Below, piece after piece: positions 18,095 to 26,083 of a stretch of DNA of 64,000 bases (position 1 is its first letter; the number at the start of each line of letters is the position of its first letter). Origin of the DNA: JACVRW01 sp963803085. GTDB taxonomy: Bacteria; Actinomycetota; Thermoleophilia; Solirubrobacterales; Thermoleophilaceae. The notes under the pieces are model-generated. The model was given only the letters and a program-made list of their open reading frames with translations. It did no database searches and was not told where the DNA came from. The translations under genes and the position numbers were made by a program. The DNA lies in contig CAWDLE010000024.1 of NCBI GenBank assembly GCA_963803085.1, forward strand, positions 1 through 64,000, written 5' to 3'.

Positions 18095-18711
18095 GGTCGC
18101 CGCCCCAGGTAGCGCACCGTCACGACCAGCGCGTCGTCGTCGACCCTCCCGTGTCTGGCCATGATCCGGTCGCTGATCGCCTGGGCCGACCCCCCTGCGT
18201 TAAGCGAGTCGGCAAATCCGGCCGCAATCCCATCCGTTGCTAGGGCCAGGACATCACCGGGCACGAGGTCGAGCGTCGCGATCTGCATGTAGGGAAGCTG
18301 GTGCCCGGGAACGCCGTTCAAAAGCGCGAGTGATCCCTTGAGACGCCGCACCGACGGGTCGCCGCTGAGCACCCGACCCTCGACGTTGCCGACGCCCAGC
18401 CAGCTCATCCTGCCCTCGCGGGCCGAAACGAAGGCCAGGCTGATGGCCGCCCCGCGGGTCTCGCTCAGCGCCGCGTGGCAGCACTCCAGCAGCGGGACCA
18501 AGTCGCCGCCGTCGCTGTCGAGCACCACCCGCTCGGCGGCCCGGGCGGCGCGGGCAGCCTCGCTGCCGTGGCCGAGGCCGTCGACCGCCGCAACGAGGGC
18601 GCCGTCGCTCACGAGCTTGACGATCGCGAGGTCCCCGTTCAGCGTCTCGCCGCGCCGGCACCTGGTCGAGACACCCCAGTCGACCGGCTGCCAGTCGGCA
18701 TGCTCACTCAC
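18091..18711 (-). CDS. RsbX-like PP2C/SpoIIE phosphatase
   Basis: A 206-residue stand-alone PP2C-type phosphatase with the metal-binding strands VAAVDGLGHGSEA and DVLALATDGIAAGF, ending in DDDALVVTVRY. Small single-domain SpoIIE phosphatases in RsbRST operons correspond to RsbX, which resets the stressosome by dephosphorylating RsbR and RsbS. It overlaps the RsbT-like gene by 8 bases and the GAF protein by 4. Confidence 0.85.
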   Translation of the reverse strand: MSEHADWQPVDWGVSTRCRRGETLNGDLAIVKLVSDGALVAAVDGLGHGSEAARAARAAERVVLDSDGGDLVPLLECCHAALSETRGAAISLAFVSAREGRMSWLGVGNVEGRVLSGDPSVRRLKGSLALLNGVPGHQLPYMQIATLDLVPGDVLALATDGIAAGFADSLNAGGSAQAISDRIMARHGRVDDDALVVTVRYLGRRP

Positions 18712-19150
18712 GCCGGCGGCGCTCCTCGCGGAGGCGCGCGAGCTCGTCGCGCACTCGCCATTTCTTCATCGTCACGATCGTTCCCGAGTCCGCGCTCGAC
18801 TCGATGTCGAAGTCGTCCATGAGGCGCCGCGCGCCGGGCAGGCCGAGGCCAAGCCCGCCCATCCCGCTGTAGTCGTCGCGGAGCGCCGCGTCGACGTCCA
18901 GGATGCCGGGCCCCTCGTCGCGAGCGATCACGACGAGGCCGTAGCGGTCGGCCTCCTGAAGCGGCCTCAAGATGATCTCTCCGCAGCCGACATGCCTGAC
19001 GATGTTGCGCCCCACCTCCGAGATCGCGGTGGCGATCAGCGTGGGATCGGGACGGGGAAAGCCGAGCTGCTCGGCCATGGCGCGTCCCTGGGCTCGGGCG
19101 TTGACGAGATCCGCGTCGGTGCGGAGGGCGACCCGGACCTCATCGTCCAT
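18704..19150 (-). CDS. rsbT: RsbT-like serine kinase (GHKL ATPase)
   Basis: About 148 residues from ATG at 19150 (MDDEVRVALR); a start five codons upstream is possible. The N-box is ISEVGRNIVRH, the G1 region is ARDEGPGI and the G2 region GGLGLGLPGARRLMDD, the arrangement of RsbT/RsbW-type kinases. In stressosomes RsbT phosphorylates RsbR and RsbS, is released, and activates a partner through an RsbU-type N-terminal domain. The start overlaps the RsbS-like stop by 11 bases. A short basic tail (REERRRRE) is unusual. Confidence 0.88.
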   Translation of the reverse strand: MDDEVRVALRTDADLVNARAQGRAMAEQLGFPRPDPTLIATAISEVGRNIVRHVGCGEIILRPLQEADRYGLVVIARDEGPGILDVDAALRDDYSGMGGLGLGLPGARRLMDDFDIESSADSGTIVTMKKWRVRDELARLREERRRRE

Positions 19151-19514
19151 CCCCGCCGCCCCCACTCGTCAGCCGGTTGAGCAGCGATCGCGCCTGGTCC
19201 AGGTCAAGGGCGACGCGCAGCGGCTGCAGGTTCAAGCGGAAATGGACCATCGCTATGGCCACGTCCGGCTGGATTCCGACGATGACGGTCTCGGCGCCCC
19301 GCAACTTCGCGGAAAGGACGATCGAGCGCAGGGCGCGGGCGACGAACGAGTCGATCACCACCAGCGCGGCCACGTCGATGACGATCCCGCGCGAGCGATG
19401 GGTCCCCACCAGCTCGGTGAGATCGTCGCGGAGCTCGACGACCTCGCTGTCGGAGAGGTCCGACTGGATAGACGCGATCAGGTAGTCGCCCTCGCGCAGG
19501 ATCGCGACCGACAT
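19140..19514 (-). CDS. rsbS: RsbS-like STAS antagonist
   Basis: A 124-residue single STAS-domain protein. The phosphoacceptor loop ALVVIDSFVARAL places Ser 56 at the position of RsbS Ser59. The protein would form the stressosome core with the RsbR-like paralogue and sequester RsbT. It starts 10 bases after the RsbR-like stop and overlaps the RsbT-like gene. The C-terminus is a short Gly-rich tail. Confidence 0.9.
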   Translation of the reverse strand: MSVAILREGDYLIASIQSDLSDSEVVELRDDLTELVGTHRSRGIVIDVAALVVIDSFVARALRSIVLSAKLRGAETVIVGIQPDVAIAMVHFRLNLQPLRVALDLDQARSLLNRLTSGGGGDGR

Positions 19515-19524
19515 CGGAGGACGC

Positions 19525-20454
19525 CTAGGGCTCGGGCGCCGGGTCGTCGGCTTCGAGGCTCAGGTAGCCGGCCAGGCGCTCGGCCTCCACGAGCCCGCCC
19601 TGCAGGTCGCCGACCGTCCTCATCATGCCCAGATCGACCCCGAGGTCCACGAGCGTCTGGGCGATCTTGGACGAGAGTCCGGTGAGGATCGTGCTCGCAC
19701 CCATGAGCCGCGACGCCTCGACCGTCTGGACGAGATGGTTCGCGACGGTGCGATCGATCGTCGCGACCCCGGTGATGTCGATCACCACGACCCGGGCGCG
19801 GTTCTCCTGGATGGAGCCCAGGAGCTGCTCGGTGAGCTGCCGGGCCCGCTCGGAGTCGAGGACGCCGATGATCGGGAGGATGAGCAGGCGCTCGCGGAGT
19901 TGGAGGACCGGCGTGGACAGCTCGCGCAGGGACTCCTGCTGCTCTGAGATGACCCGCTCGCGCTCCTCAACGAAGCTCACCCCAACCGTCACCGCGATCC
20001 GATTGGCGGCGGGCTCGTATTCGTCCAGGATGCGATTCAGCAGCTCCAGATCCGCCTGGTACTTGGCAAACAAGGAGCGCGCCAGCACGTCTCGCAGGAG
20101 CAGGACGATTCCGAGCACCTCGTGGGTCTCGACGCCGCGTGGGATGATGCGCTCCGAGAGTTCGCGCGCGTAGGTTTGGAGCGTCTCGACGCTGCCGGTC
20201 TCCAGGGCATCCACGTAGTTGTCGTAGACCGCGGTCGCCTCGGAGAAAATCTCCTCGTCCGACATCACGCCAAGCAGCTCGGCCTCGCTGATGCGCCGCG
20301 CCCATTCCTCCCTCAGCTCGGTGCGGTTGTCGCGCAGGTACGTCACGAGCTCCTGGAGGAGCGAGCTCGCGTCCTTCGAGCGTTCGGCCGGCTGGTCGCT
20401 CGTCCGCTGGTCCGCATTCTCGTTGGATGCCGGTTGATCCAGCTCTGTGTCCAT
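19525..20454 (-). CDS. rsbR: RsbR-like stressosome co-antagonist
   Basis: About 309 residues from ATG at 20454, which is preceded by a strong ribosome-binding site (GAGGAGGGG ending 3 bases upstream); an in-frame ATG at 20529 has none. Residues about 30-175 form a helical sensor-type domain (LVTYLRDNRTELREEWARR, SVETLQTYARELSERIIPRG), then a linker helix and a C-terminal STAS domain from about 190. The second RsbR phosphosite is kept (SSKIAQTLVDLGVD, Thr205-equivalent). At the first site the usual Asp-Thr is Asp-Arg-Thr (TIDRTVANHL), so the Thr171-equivalent may be shifted by one residue. Confidence 0.88.
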   Translation of the reverse strand: MDTELDQPASNENADQRTSDQPAERSKDASSLLQELVTYLRDNRTELREEWARRISEAELLGVMSDEEIFSEATAVYDNYVDALETGSVETLQTYARELSERIIPRGVETHEVLGIVLLLRDVLARSLFAKYQADLELLNRILDEYEPAANRIAVTVGVSFVEERERVISEQQESLRELSTPVLQLRERLLILPIIGVLDSERARQLTEQLLGSIQENRARVVVIDITGVATIDRTVANHLVQTVEASRLMGASTILTGLSSKIAQTLVDLGVDLGMMRTVGDLQGGLVEAERLAGYLSLEADDPAPEP

Positions 20455-20525
20455 GTTCCCCTCCTCGGGTCTCTCGTGGCCCGAGCCGCGCGCCGTCATG
20501 GCTACGGCGGGCCGATTCTCGTCGA

Positions 20526-21098
20526 TCACGGTTGTGGGCCGCGAGCACGAGCCCCGTCGAGGAAGAGGCCCGTGATCGTGGCGATCTGGTCCTCCTTCCC
20601 GAGCGGGGGGTTTGACATGCGCACCCCGACGATCAGGCCGATGAGCGACTCGGTCAGGCGAGCGCTTTCGATGTCGCGGCGAATCTGGCGCTCGGCCTGA
20701 CCCCGCTCGAACAGGTCGCGCAGCGGCTGGGTGACCCTGCGCTCGAAGCGCTCGGGGTCGGAGCGCACCCGTTGCCGCGCCAGGAGCACGAAGGAGTCCC
20801 CGACGTCGACGAGGGCCCGAACGACTCGAACGATGCCCTCCTCCGGCTCCACCTCGTCGATCCGGGCCGACGCCAGCCGGGCATCGGCGTCATTCACCGC
20901 AGCCAGCGCCAGCTCGTCGAACAGAGCCTGCCGGTTCGGGAAGTAGCGGTAAACCGTGGCACGGGCGACACCGGCAGCGGCGGCGATGTCGTTCATGCTC
21001 GCCTGCTCGCCCTGGATGGCGAACGTCCGCGCCGCCCCGTCGAGGATTGCGGCGGCGACGCGCTGCTGAAGGGCCTGTCTGGGAGCGGGGGCGGACAC
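20526..21098 (-). CDS. TetR-family regulator
   Basis: A 190-residue protein with an N-terminal TetR helix-turn-helix (ASMNDIAAAAGVARATVYRYFPNRQALF) and an all-helical ligand/dimer domain. It is divergent from the coiled-coil gene at 21192, and the 93-base gap holds an imperfect palindrome (21133-21150) that could be its operator. Its 3' end lies just upstream of the stressosome operon on the same strand (about 70 bases before the RsbR-like ATG), so readthrough is possible. Confidence 0.87.
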   Translation of the reverse strand: MSAPAPRQALQQRVAAAILDGAARTFAIQGEQASMNDIAAAAGVARATVYRYFPNRQALFDELALAAVNDADARLASARIDEVEPEEGIVRVVRALVDVGDSFVLLARQRVRSDPERFERRVTQPLRDLFERGQAERQIRRDIESARLTESLIGLIVGVRMSNPPLGKEDQIATITGLFLDGARARGPQP

Positions 21099-21132
21099 GC
21101 TGGTCTCGTGGCCAGTCTAGACGGTCGCGTAG

Positions 21133-21150
21133 TGAGATGCTACTGTCTCA
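21133..21150. promoter_or_regulatory. Candidate TetR operator
   Basis: TGAGA and TCTCA arms separated by 8 bases, midway between the divergent TetR gene and the coiled-coil gene. Size and place fit a TetR-family operator; binding is inferred. Confidence 0.35.
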
Positions 21151-21191
21151 ATCCTATTCGACGTTGTCTAATGCTCGCCAGGAAGGTGAAG

Positions 21192-22103
21192 ATGATGTTG
21201 TCGTTGTCGGAGCGAATGCGGACGGGTCTCAAGGAGATGCCGTCCAACGCTGCTTGGCTTCTGTCCCGAGTCCGCGAGCCGGTCGACTCCGCCGAGAACG
21301 CGGCCGATTCCGCCCGCGCGGGCGCTCGCGACCGTCGGCGCAAGTGGAGCGCGGCCCTGGTGGACGCCGTCCCTGGCGGCGGTGACTCGCTAGAGATCCG
21401 GATGAAGCGCGCCCGCGACGCGGCAGAGCGCGCTCGGGAGGCCGAGGACCGCGCCGTGGAGGCCGCGCAGGCGTCCAAGGAGTCCTCGGACCACGCCCGC
21501 GAGGTGAGCGCGCACGGTCGCGCCCGCCTCTCCGAGATGGAGCGCGAGACCAGCCAGGAGGTCAAGCAGCGCGTCACCGACGCGCAGAAGGCCGCCGACG
21601 AGGCCGTGAAGCGGGAGCGCGAGGCCGCCGAGGCTGACGCCGAGGAACAGCGGCAGGAGGTCCAGGCCGAGGTCGAGGGCGAGCTCGAGGACGCGCAGAG
21701 CGAGGCCGAGGCGGCTCAGCAGCACGCCGAGGAGCTCGTCGAGGAGGCCACGGAAAGATTGGCCGAGGCCAGGGAGCTGGCGGATGAGGCCGCCGCAGCG
21801 GCGCACGATGCAGCCGAGGAGGCGCAGCGTCAGGCGCAGGAGCTGGCCGCCGAGGCGGCGGGGCAGGCGAGCGACGCGGAGGCTCAAGTGAAGGCCGCCG
21901 AGCAGATCCGCGAGCAGTCGAGGGCGAGCGCGAAGCGCACCGCCCGGGAGCTCCAGCGCAATCCCTCAAACGGGAGCCTGGAGTCCTACAACAAGCCGGA
22001 GCTGGTCGAGCTTGCCGCCAGCGTCGGCATCGAGGGCCGGACGAACATGACCAAGAACGAGCTGGTCGACGCCATTGCTAAGGCGTCGCGCAGCAAGCGC
22101 TGA
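21192..22103 (+). CDS. Ala/Glu-rich coiled-coil protein with C-terminal Rho-N/SAP-like domain
   Basis: About 303 residues from ATG at 21192, chosen for the GGAAGGTGA ribosome-binding site just upstream; ATG at 21171 is an alternative. Residues about 75-255 are an almost uninterrupted Ala/Glu/Arg coiled coil (EAEDRAVEAAQ, AEAAQQHAEELVEEATERL). Residues about 262-300 (YNKPELVELAASVGIEGR, MTKNELVDAIAKAS) match a Rho-termination-factor N-terminal/SAP-like helix pair used in nucleic-acid or protein binding. The gene is divergent from a TetR regulator and followed by small amphipathic proteins. Structural or stress role guessed from context only. Confidence 0.75.
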   Translation: MMLSLSERMRTGLKEMPSNAAWLLSRVREPVDSAENAADSARAGARDRRRKWSAALVDAVPGGGDSLEIRMKRARDAAERAREAEDRAVEAAQASKESSDHAREVSAHGRARLSEMERETSQEVKQRVTDAQKAADEAVKREREAAEADAEEQRQEVQAEVEGELEDAQSEAEAAQQHAEELVEEATERLAEARELADEAAAAAHDAAEEAQRQAQELAAEAAGQASDAEAQVKAAEQIREQSRASAKRTARELQRNPSNGSLESYNKPELVELAASVGIEGRTNMTKNELVDAIAKASRSKR

Positions 22104-22120
22104 ATCGGAGGCGAGCCAGA

Positions 22121-22342
22121 ATGGGACTCTTCAACAGAAAGAGCCAGTTCGAGCGGCTTCTCGACGCGATCGACGACGCGTTCGACGAGCTGCCGGGCGA
22201 GCTCAAGGGTTTGTCTAAGGGGGGCTCGGGCAAGACCCTGAAGGCGGGCCTCATCACCGCCGGCGGCCTGGCCGGCCTCGCCGCCGGAAGCGCCGGAATC
22301 TCCTCGCTCAGGCGCCGTGGGGGTTCGAGCAGCGGGTCGTGA
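22121..22342 (+). CDS. Small amphipathic/membrane protein (73 aa)
   Basis: 73 residues, starting 17 bases after the coiled-coil gene with GGAGGCGAG as ribosome-binding site. Residues 8-30 form an acidic amphipathic helix (QFERLLDAIDDAFDELP), residues about 41-58 a Gly/Ala-rich hydrophobic stretch (LKAGLITAGGLAGLAAG), and the end is RRRGGSSSGS. Possibly membrane-associated. No known family named with confidence. Confidence 0.65.
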   Translation: MGLFNRKSQFERLLDAIDDAFDELPGELKGLSKGGSGKTLKAGLITAGGLAGLAAGSAGISSLRRRGGSSSGS

Positions 22343-22704
22343 AGCCCATGCGAGGCGCGGCGCGCGTGACTCCGCGCAGGGCCGGCGCGACCTCTCCGCT
22401 CGCGCTGGAGGCGGTCCCGGATCGCAGGCGGCGCGTCTCGGACGGAGTTCTCGTCGAGGCGTCGATCCTGGCCCGCCTGCTGGGACTCCGCCTGCTGACG
22501 CTCGACGTGACGCTCGTGCTCGTTCCGGCCGAGGTGTCGGCGCCGGCGCCGACATCGGCACCTCGCGGGTTGCCCGCGGGCGCGTCGCCGCGATGCTACG
22601 GCCCGCCGGCACGACCCGTACCCGGCGGCGGGCTGGCTGACGCGGTCAGGAGCATCAACGAGGGAGCGGAGCTGCTGGCTGAGGCGCGCCGCAACGGCGT
22701 CTGA
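22339..22704 (+). CDS. Hypothetical protein (121 aa), GTG start overlapping the previous gene
   Basis: An open frame from GTG at 22339 that overlaps the 73-residue gene's stop as GTGA. The middle SILARLLGLRLLTLDVTLVLVP is hydrophobic/amphipathic and the end (DAVRSINEGAELLAEARRNG) is helical. Third-position GC is high as in real genes here. The Arg/Pro-rich flanks are less convincing, so the coding status is moderate. It resembles no family I can name. Confidence 0.42.
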   Translation: MKPMRGAARVTPRRAGATSPLALEAVPDRRRRVSDGVLVEASILARLLGLRLLTLDVTLVLVPAEVSAPAPTSAPRGLPAGASPRCYGPPARPVPGGGLADAVRSINEGAELLAEARRNGV

Positions 22705-22849
22705 CGAGCGGGCTCCGGGACCCCGCCGTGGCCGGCGTGATGACGTTCGAGATGGTCGCTCCGCCTGCGCATCAGCTTGTGCGCCGGCTCGTTGTCGGCG
22801 GCCATCGTAGCGGTGAGGCGGCGAATGCCGAGCCGCCTCGGGATCGTCG

Positions 22850-23075
22850 GCGAGACGAACGAAGCGACTGACCGCGATCAGGCGGCGAACCGGCTCAGTC
22901 TCCTCTTCAGGAGCGCTCACTCGCGGTGAGCCGGCAGGCGGAGGCACTCGGGAAGCAGCTCGGCCGGTCCCCGAAGCCGCGGGATGTCGCGCGGGTGCTC
23001 GGGTGGTCAGTCGAGCGCAGATGCATGTCTCGCGGCTGTTGCGCCGCGCGCTCAGCCGTCTCGAGACAGCCGTGA
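22850..23075 (+). pseudogene. Possible SigB/SigF-type sigma factor remnant
   Basis: The gap 22705-23161 has no intact gene. Within it a 49-codon plus-strand frame (22926-23075) encodes QAEALGKQLGRSPKPRDVAR followed by VLGWSVER, which reads like sigma-70 region 3 of the SigB/SigF group (..LGRSPTPxEIAxxLGxSVE). Just upstream another frame gives TDRDQAANRLSLLFRSAH, reminiscent of the start of region 2. If correct, most of region 2 and all of region 4 are lost. The call rests on short similarity by eye. Confidence 0.3.
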
Positions 23076-23161
23076 CGGCAGCGTGACCGACGGTGCTCGG
23101 ATTCCCCCGTCCGGTCGCGGGTAGCAGGCTCGAGACCGAACCACGAAACAGGAGACACGAA

Positions 23162-23650
23162 ATGGCTGAGCTGACGGTGCTCGATGAGAAGCTCGCAGAG
23201 GTGATCGGCCTCGCGATGGCCGCGCAGAGTGCGACCGACAAGATCGTCGCGTTGACCGACGACGACGAGCTGAGCGAGAAGCTCGAGCAGATGCACGAGG
23301 AAGCCCGCGAGACCGAGGTGCGGGGCACACAAGTTGCGGATCAACTGGACGGTAAGAAGACGGCGGTGCTCGACAAGGCACGCGAGACGAAGGGCGAGGC
23401 CACCGAGATGATGTCGACCTATCTCGGCGACGACGCGGATGCTCTCGATGGGTTCGAGTTCCTGACCATGGCGGAGGCCGGCGAGGTCGGCCACTGGTCG
23501 GTCCTGGGCAAGCTGAACGAGCAGGCCGGCGACCAGCGCCTACAGCAGCTGATCGAGTGGGCGCTCCCGATTCAGGAGCGGCACTTCGATGACGTGAAGG
23601 CCGGTTCCCTCAAGCTTGCGGCCGAGGAGGATCCGGCGGAGGCCGCCTAG
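23162..23650 (+). CDS. Helical-bundle protein, ferritin-like/DUF892-like
   Basis: 162 residues from ATG at 23162, with AGGAG 9 bases upstream. Almost entirely helical and rich in Glu/Met: LDEKLAEVIGLAMAAQSATD, DDELSEKLEQMHEEARETEV, EAGEVGHWSVLGKLNEQ and LPIQERHFDDVKAGSLKL. The EVGHW and ERHF segments place Glu and His as in ferritin-like/YciE (DUF892) proteins, so a di-iron or stress-related role is possible. Placement in that family is by eye. Confidence 0.65.
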   Translation: MAELTVLDEKLAEVIGLAMAAQSATDKIVALTDDDELSEKLEQMHEEARETEVRGTQVADQLDGKKTAVLDKARETKGEATEMMSTYLGDDADALDGFEFLTMAEAGEVGHWSVLGKLNEQAGDQRLQQLIEWALPIQERHFDDVKAGSLKLAAEEDPAEAA

Positions 23651-23671
23651 CCGGCAGCCGCCGGTCTTCGG

Positions 23672-24340
23672 TTACGTCCGTACCGCCCGCTCGTCGAGCG
23701 CCCTGGGCGGGTGGTCCACGCCGAGTAGGCAGGCCATCCGCTCGCACGCGCGGCGGGCGAAGCGGATCTGTTCACGGCGGCCGAAGAGTCGGAAGCCGAG
23801 GCGGATCACGGGGTTGGGGATGCTGGCCGGCCGCGATACGACGTGGATTCGGAACTCGACCTCCCCGCTGTCGGTCCACTTCCACACCTGATAGTCCATC
23901 TGGCCCATCTCCAGATGGTCCTGCAGGGTGCGATAGGCCCAGCCCCAGATCCGCACCTGGCGACCGTCTTCGCTGCTCGTCCTATCGACCAGGCCGCCGA
24001 CCCGGACTCCGAAGCGGAGGCGGATGACTCGCCAGAAACGCACCTCGAGCAGCATGTCGCGACCCTCGAGCTCCGAGTTCTGGACGTAGACAGCGCGCAC
24101 CTGCCGGGGGTCGGCGAACTCGTAGTCGAGCATTAGCTCACGCGCCCGTTCCCATGTGCCGCCCGGCTCGGGGGGGCCCGGGCTCTCGCCCGGAAGGGGC
24201 TGGTAGTAGTCGTCGATGTGCCAGCCCGTCTCGGGGCCGAAGGACGCCTGCTCGGCGAGATCGAAGTTGAGCGGCTTGTCGTGCAGCTGCCCCAGCGCTT
24301 CCAGGGCCGCGGGGTCGTGCAGCCGACGCTTACCCGACAA
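23672..24340 (-). CDS. DUF1990-like protein
   Basis: About 222 residues from TTG at 24340, which overlaps the stop of the preceding gene by 11 bases; the longer in-frame reading to 24805 is a shadow of that gene. Family-like segments include YEFADPRQVRAVYV, GRDMLLEVRFWRVIRLRFGV, VWKWTDSGEVEFRIHVVSRP and NPVIRLGFRLFGRREQIRFA. DUF1990 proteins have an SRPBCC-like fold and unknown function. It forms a pair with the related upstream gene. Confidence 0.75.
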   Translation of the reverse strand: MSGKRRLHDPAALEALGQLHDKPLNFDLAEQASFGPETGWHIDDYYQPLPGESPGPPEPGGTWERARELMLDYEFADPRQVRAVYVQNSELEGRDMLLEVRFWRVIRLRFGVRVGGLVDRTSSEDGRQVRIWGWAYRTLQDHLEMGQMDYQVWKWTDSGEVEFRIHVVSRPASIPNPVIRLGFRLFGRREQIRFARRACERMACLLGVDHPPRALDERAVRT

Positions 24341-25046
24341 CGGGCAGCTCCTCCACGCGCCGGGTGTGGATGCGCAGGCCGCCATCTCGCTTGCCGCCCG
24401 AGAGATCGATGACGCGCTCGAGAAAAGACGTCCACATGTGGAACTGGATCTCCTTCGACATGTGCAGGCGGTCGTAGAGCAGGTCGGAGACGCGATCGCC
24501 GCTGCGCGCCCACGACTCGATCGAGAACACCAGTCCTCCGGCGCCATCGGTGGCGCTGAACTCGATCTGGCCGGCCTCCAGGTGGCCGACCAGGGTGGCA
24601 AACCGAAACGAGGTCGAGTCGCGCGCGACCACACGGATCGGCCCATCCCATGGACCGGGCATGCGCACGACGTACTCGTCGCCCGGGTGCATCTCGCCCT
24701 CCGAACCGACGAGCTTCTTGAAGGTGGCGAACTCGCTTGGCGCCGCCCTGTCGGGGTCAGCCGCCAGCCGGTCCATGAGCTGCTTGGGAGAAATCGGCGC
24801 ATCACGGATCTCGGCGCTGTAGCGGCGGTGAAACAGCGCCCCGGCTCCGTCCCCCACTCTCTGGATCTCGTCGTGGCTGACCATGTCGGGCAGGGAGGGC
24901 GGCTGGTCGTCTTGCCAGTTGCCCGGTTCCTCGCTGCGATAGAGCGGGGTCGTGCGCCACATGTAGCGCCAGGACGTCAGCGTCAGGCCCACGGGCCAGC
25001 GCGCGGCGGTGGTCAAGCGACGGAAGGGTGACTGCTTTCGCGGCAT
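24330..25046 (-). CDS. SRPBCC/DUF1990-related protein
   Basis: 238 residues from ATG at 25046 (MPRKQSPFRRLTTAAR). The C-terminal two thirds (EMHPGDEYVVRMPGPWDGPI, SFRFATLVGHLEAGQIEFSA, FHMWTSFLERVIDLSGGKRDG) looks like a START/SRPBCC sheet-helix pattern related to its downstream partner. The N-terminal 30 residues are basic with a short hydrophobic piece (WPVGLTLTSWRYMW). Function unknown. Confidence 0.7.
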   Translation of the reverse strand: MPRKQSPFRRLTTAARWPVGLTLTSWRYMWRTTPLYRSEEPGNWQDDQPPSLPDMVSHDEIQRVGDGAGALFHRRYSAEIRDAPISPKQLMDRLAADPDRAAPSEFATFKKLVGSEGEMHPGDEYVVRMPGPWDGPIRVVARDSTSFRFATLVGHLEAGQIEFSATDGAGGLVFSIESWARSGDRVSDLLYDRLHMSKEIQFHMWTSFLERVIDLSGGKRDGGLRIHTRRVEELPVVG

Positions 25047-25125
25047 CGACGGGTGATACGAGCCAAGAACTGAGGGAGGATGCAGAGGCGGGTGAATCGC
25101 GCCAGTCGATGGGTACCCGGCGAAC

Positions 25126-25422
25126 ATGCTGACAAAAGCCCTGATTTCCCACGGCGTGCGCGGGTGGCACTTTCACCTCGGTTCGATGGCGACGATCTAC
25201 CTCTGCATCGCCCTCTGGATTCGCGCGAAGACCGTGGACCAAGAGGAGCGCGGCAACGCCGAGCGCCGCGCCCTGTTCGTCGGTCTCTGGCCACCGATGC
25301 TCTGGTTGATCGGCGACGCGCTCGAGACTGCGAGCGAACGCTCACGCTCGGTCTTTTCGCCGCACCGAATTGCAGGCCGGCTGGCCGGAGGGCGGCGCTC
25401 ACAAGGCTTCACGTTCCGCTAG
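25126..25422 (+). CDS. Small membrane protein (98 aa)
   Basis: From ATG at 25126; ATG at 25186 is an alternative. Two hydrophobic stretches, MATIYLCIALWIRAK and FVGLWPPMLWLIGDALE, separated by a charged turn, look like a two-helix membrane protein. The last 30 residues are Arg/Ser-rich and less gene-like, possibly altered by a frameshift. Divergent from the DUF1990 pair with 79 bases between. No function recognised. Confidence 0.5.
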   Translation: MLTKALISHGVRGWHFHLGSMATIYLCIALWIRAKTVDQEERGNAERRALFVGLWPPMLWLIGDALETASERSRSVFSPHRIAGRLAGGRRSQGFTFR

Positions 25423-25575
25423 GCCCGCGCGGAAGGGCGCTCATGAGAACGGCCTCCTACGGCCGGTCGGGAGGGTGGGCCGGCGAGGTAGCTTCTCGCG
25501 CTCGGCGGAGCCGTTCGGCGGCGGAGGCGGAGGCGCGTTGGAACTCCTCGAGCCGAGCCATGCTCACCGTTAGAT

Positions 25576-25937
25576 CTATGCGCGCTCGGACACGCTGCTC
25601 TTGAAGGAGGCGTATTCCACACTAGCTCGCCCGTAACGCAGATCCCGTACTGCCTGCCGTGCTCGAGCGTCGCGACGCCGGACCAGTTCAGCCAGGCGGT
25701 TCCACTCATCCCGGGCGACCAGGTGACCTCGGAGACCTGGACGTTGTCCCGGTAATAGCGGGCGTGGAGGCGGTAGGCGTCGGCGTCGGCCGGCGCCTGC
25801 CAACGGATCCACTGTGTGTTCTGGGTCGAGTTCGTGTAGGCGGGCTCGCCCGTGCCCTCGACCGTGACGTCGGCCGCGGCCGGCGCGGCGGCTACGAGCG
25901 CCGCGAGAAAGACGATGAGTGTCAGATGCCGTTTCAT
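25576..25937 (-). pseudogene. Secreted single-domain (fibronectin III-like) protein, frameshifted
   Basis: Residues 1-22 are a signal peptide (MKRHLTLIVFLAALVAAAPAAA), followed by about 80 residues in a beta-sandwich pattern (QWIRWQAPADADAYRLHARYY, VTWSPGMSGTAWLNWSGVAT, YGICVT). Near 25628 the frame must shift for a sensible C-terminus: the original frame runs on as Arg-rich nonsense to 25419, whereas the shifted frame gives GRASVEYASFKSSVSERA and stops at 25576. One missing base explains it. Exported, function unknown. Confidence 0.55.
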
Positions 25938-26083
25938 TGGCCTCAGCGTGCATTGGCCAAGCCGTTCTCACATCGGGCACACCCCCAATCACCACCCCTG
26001 ATCTTTGGGCGTGCTCCCCTGATGTCGATTCAGGGGCTCCCCGTTCGTCTGATACGCGACCATCCAGACAAAGGAGGACCGCA

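Noticed and set aside
20772..21170. N-terminal extension of the coiled-coil protein
   Set aside because: The open frame continues upstream antisense to the TetR gene; a good ribosome-binding site marks the later start.
22705..22849. Possible short genes in the gap after the 121-residue protein
   Set aside because: Both strands give only Arg/Pro-rich or short frames without ribosome-binding sites or homology.
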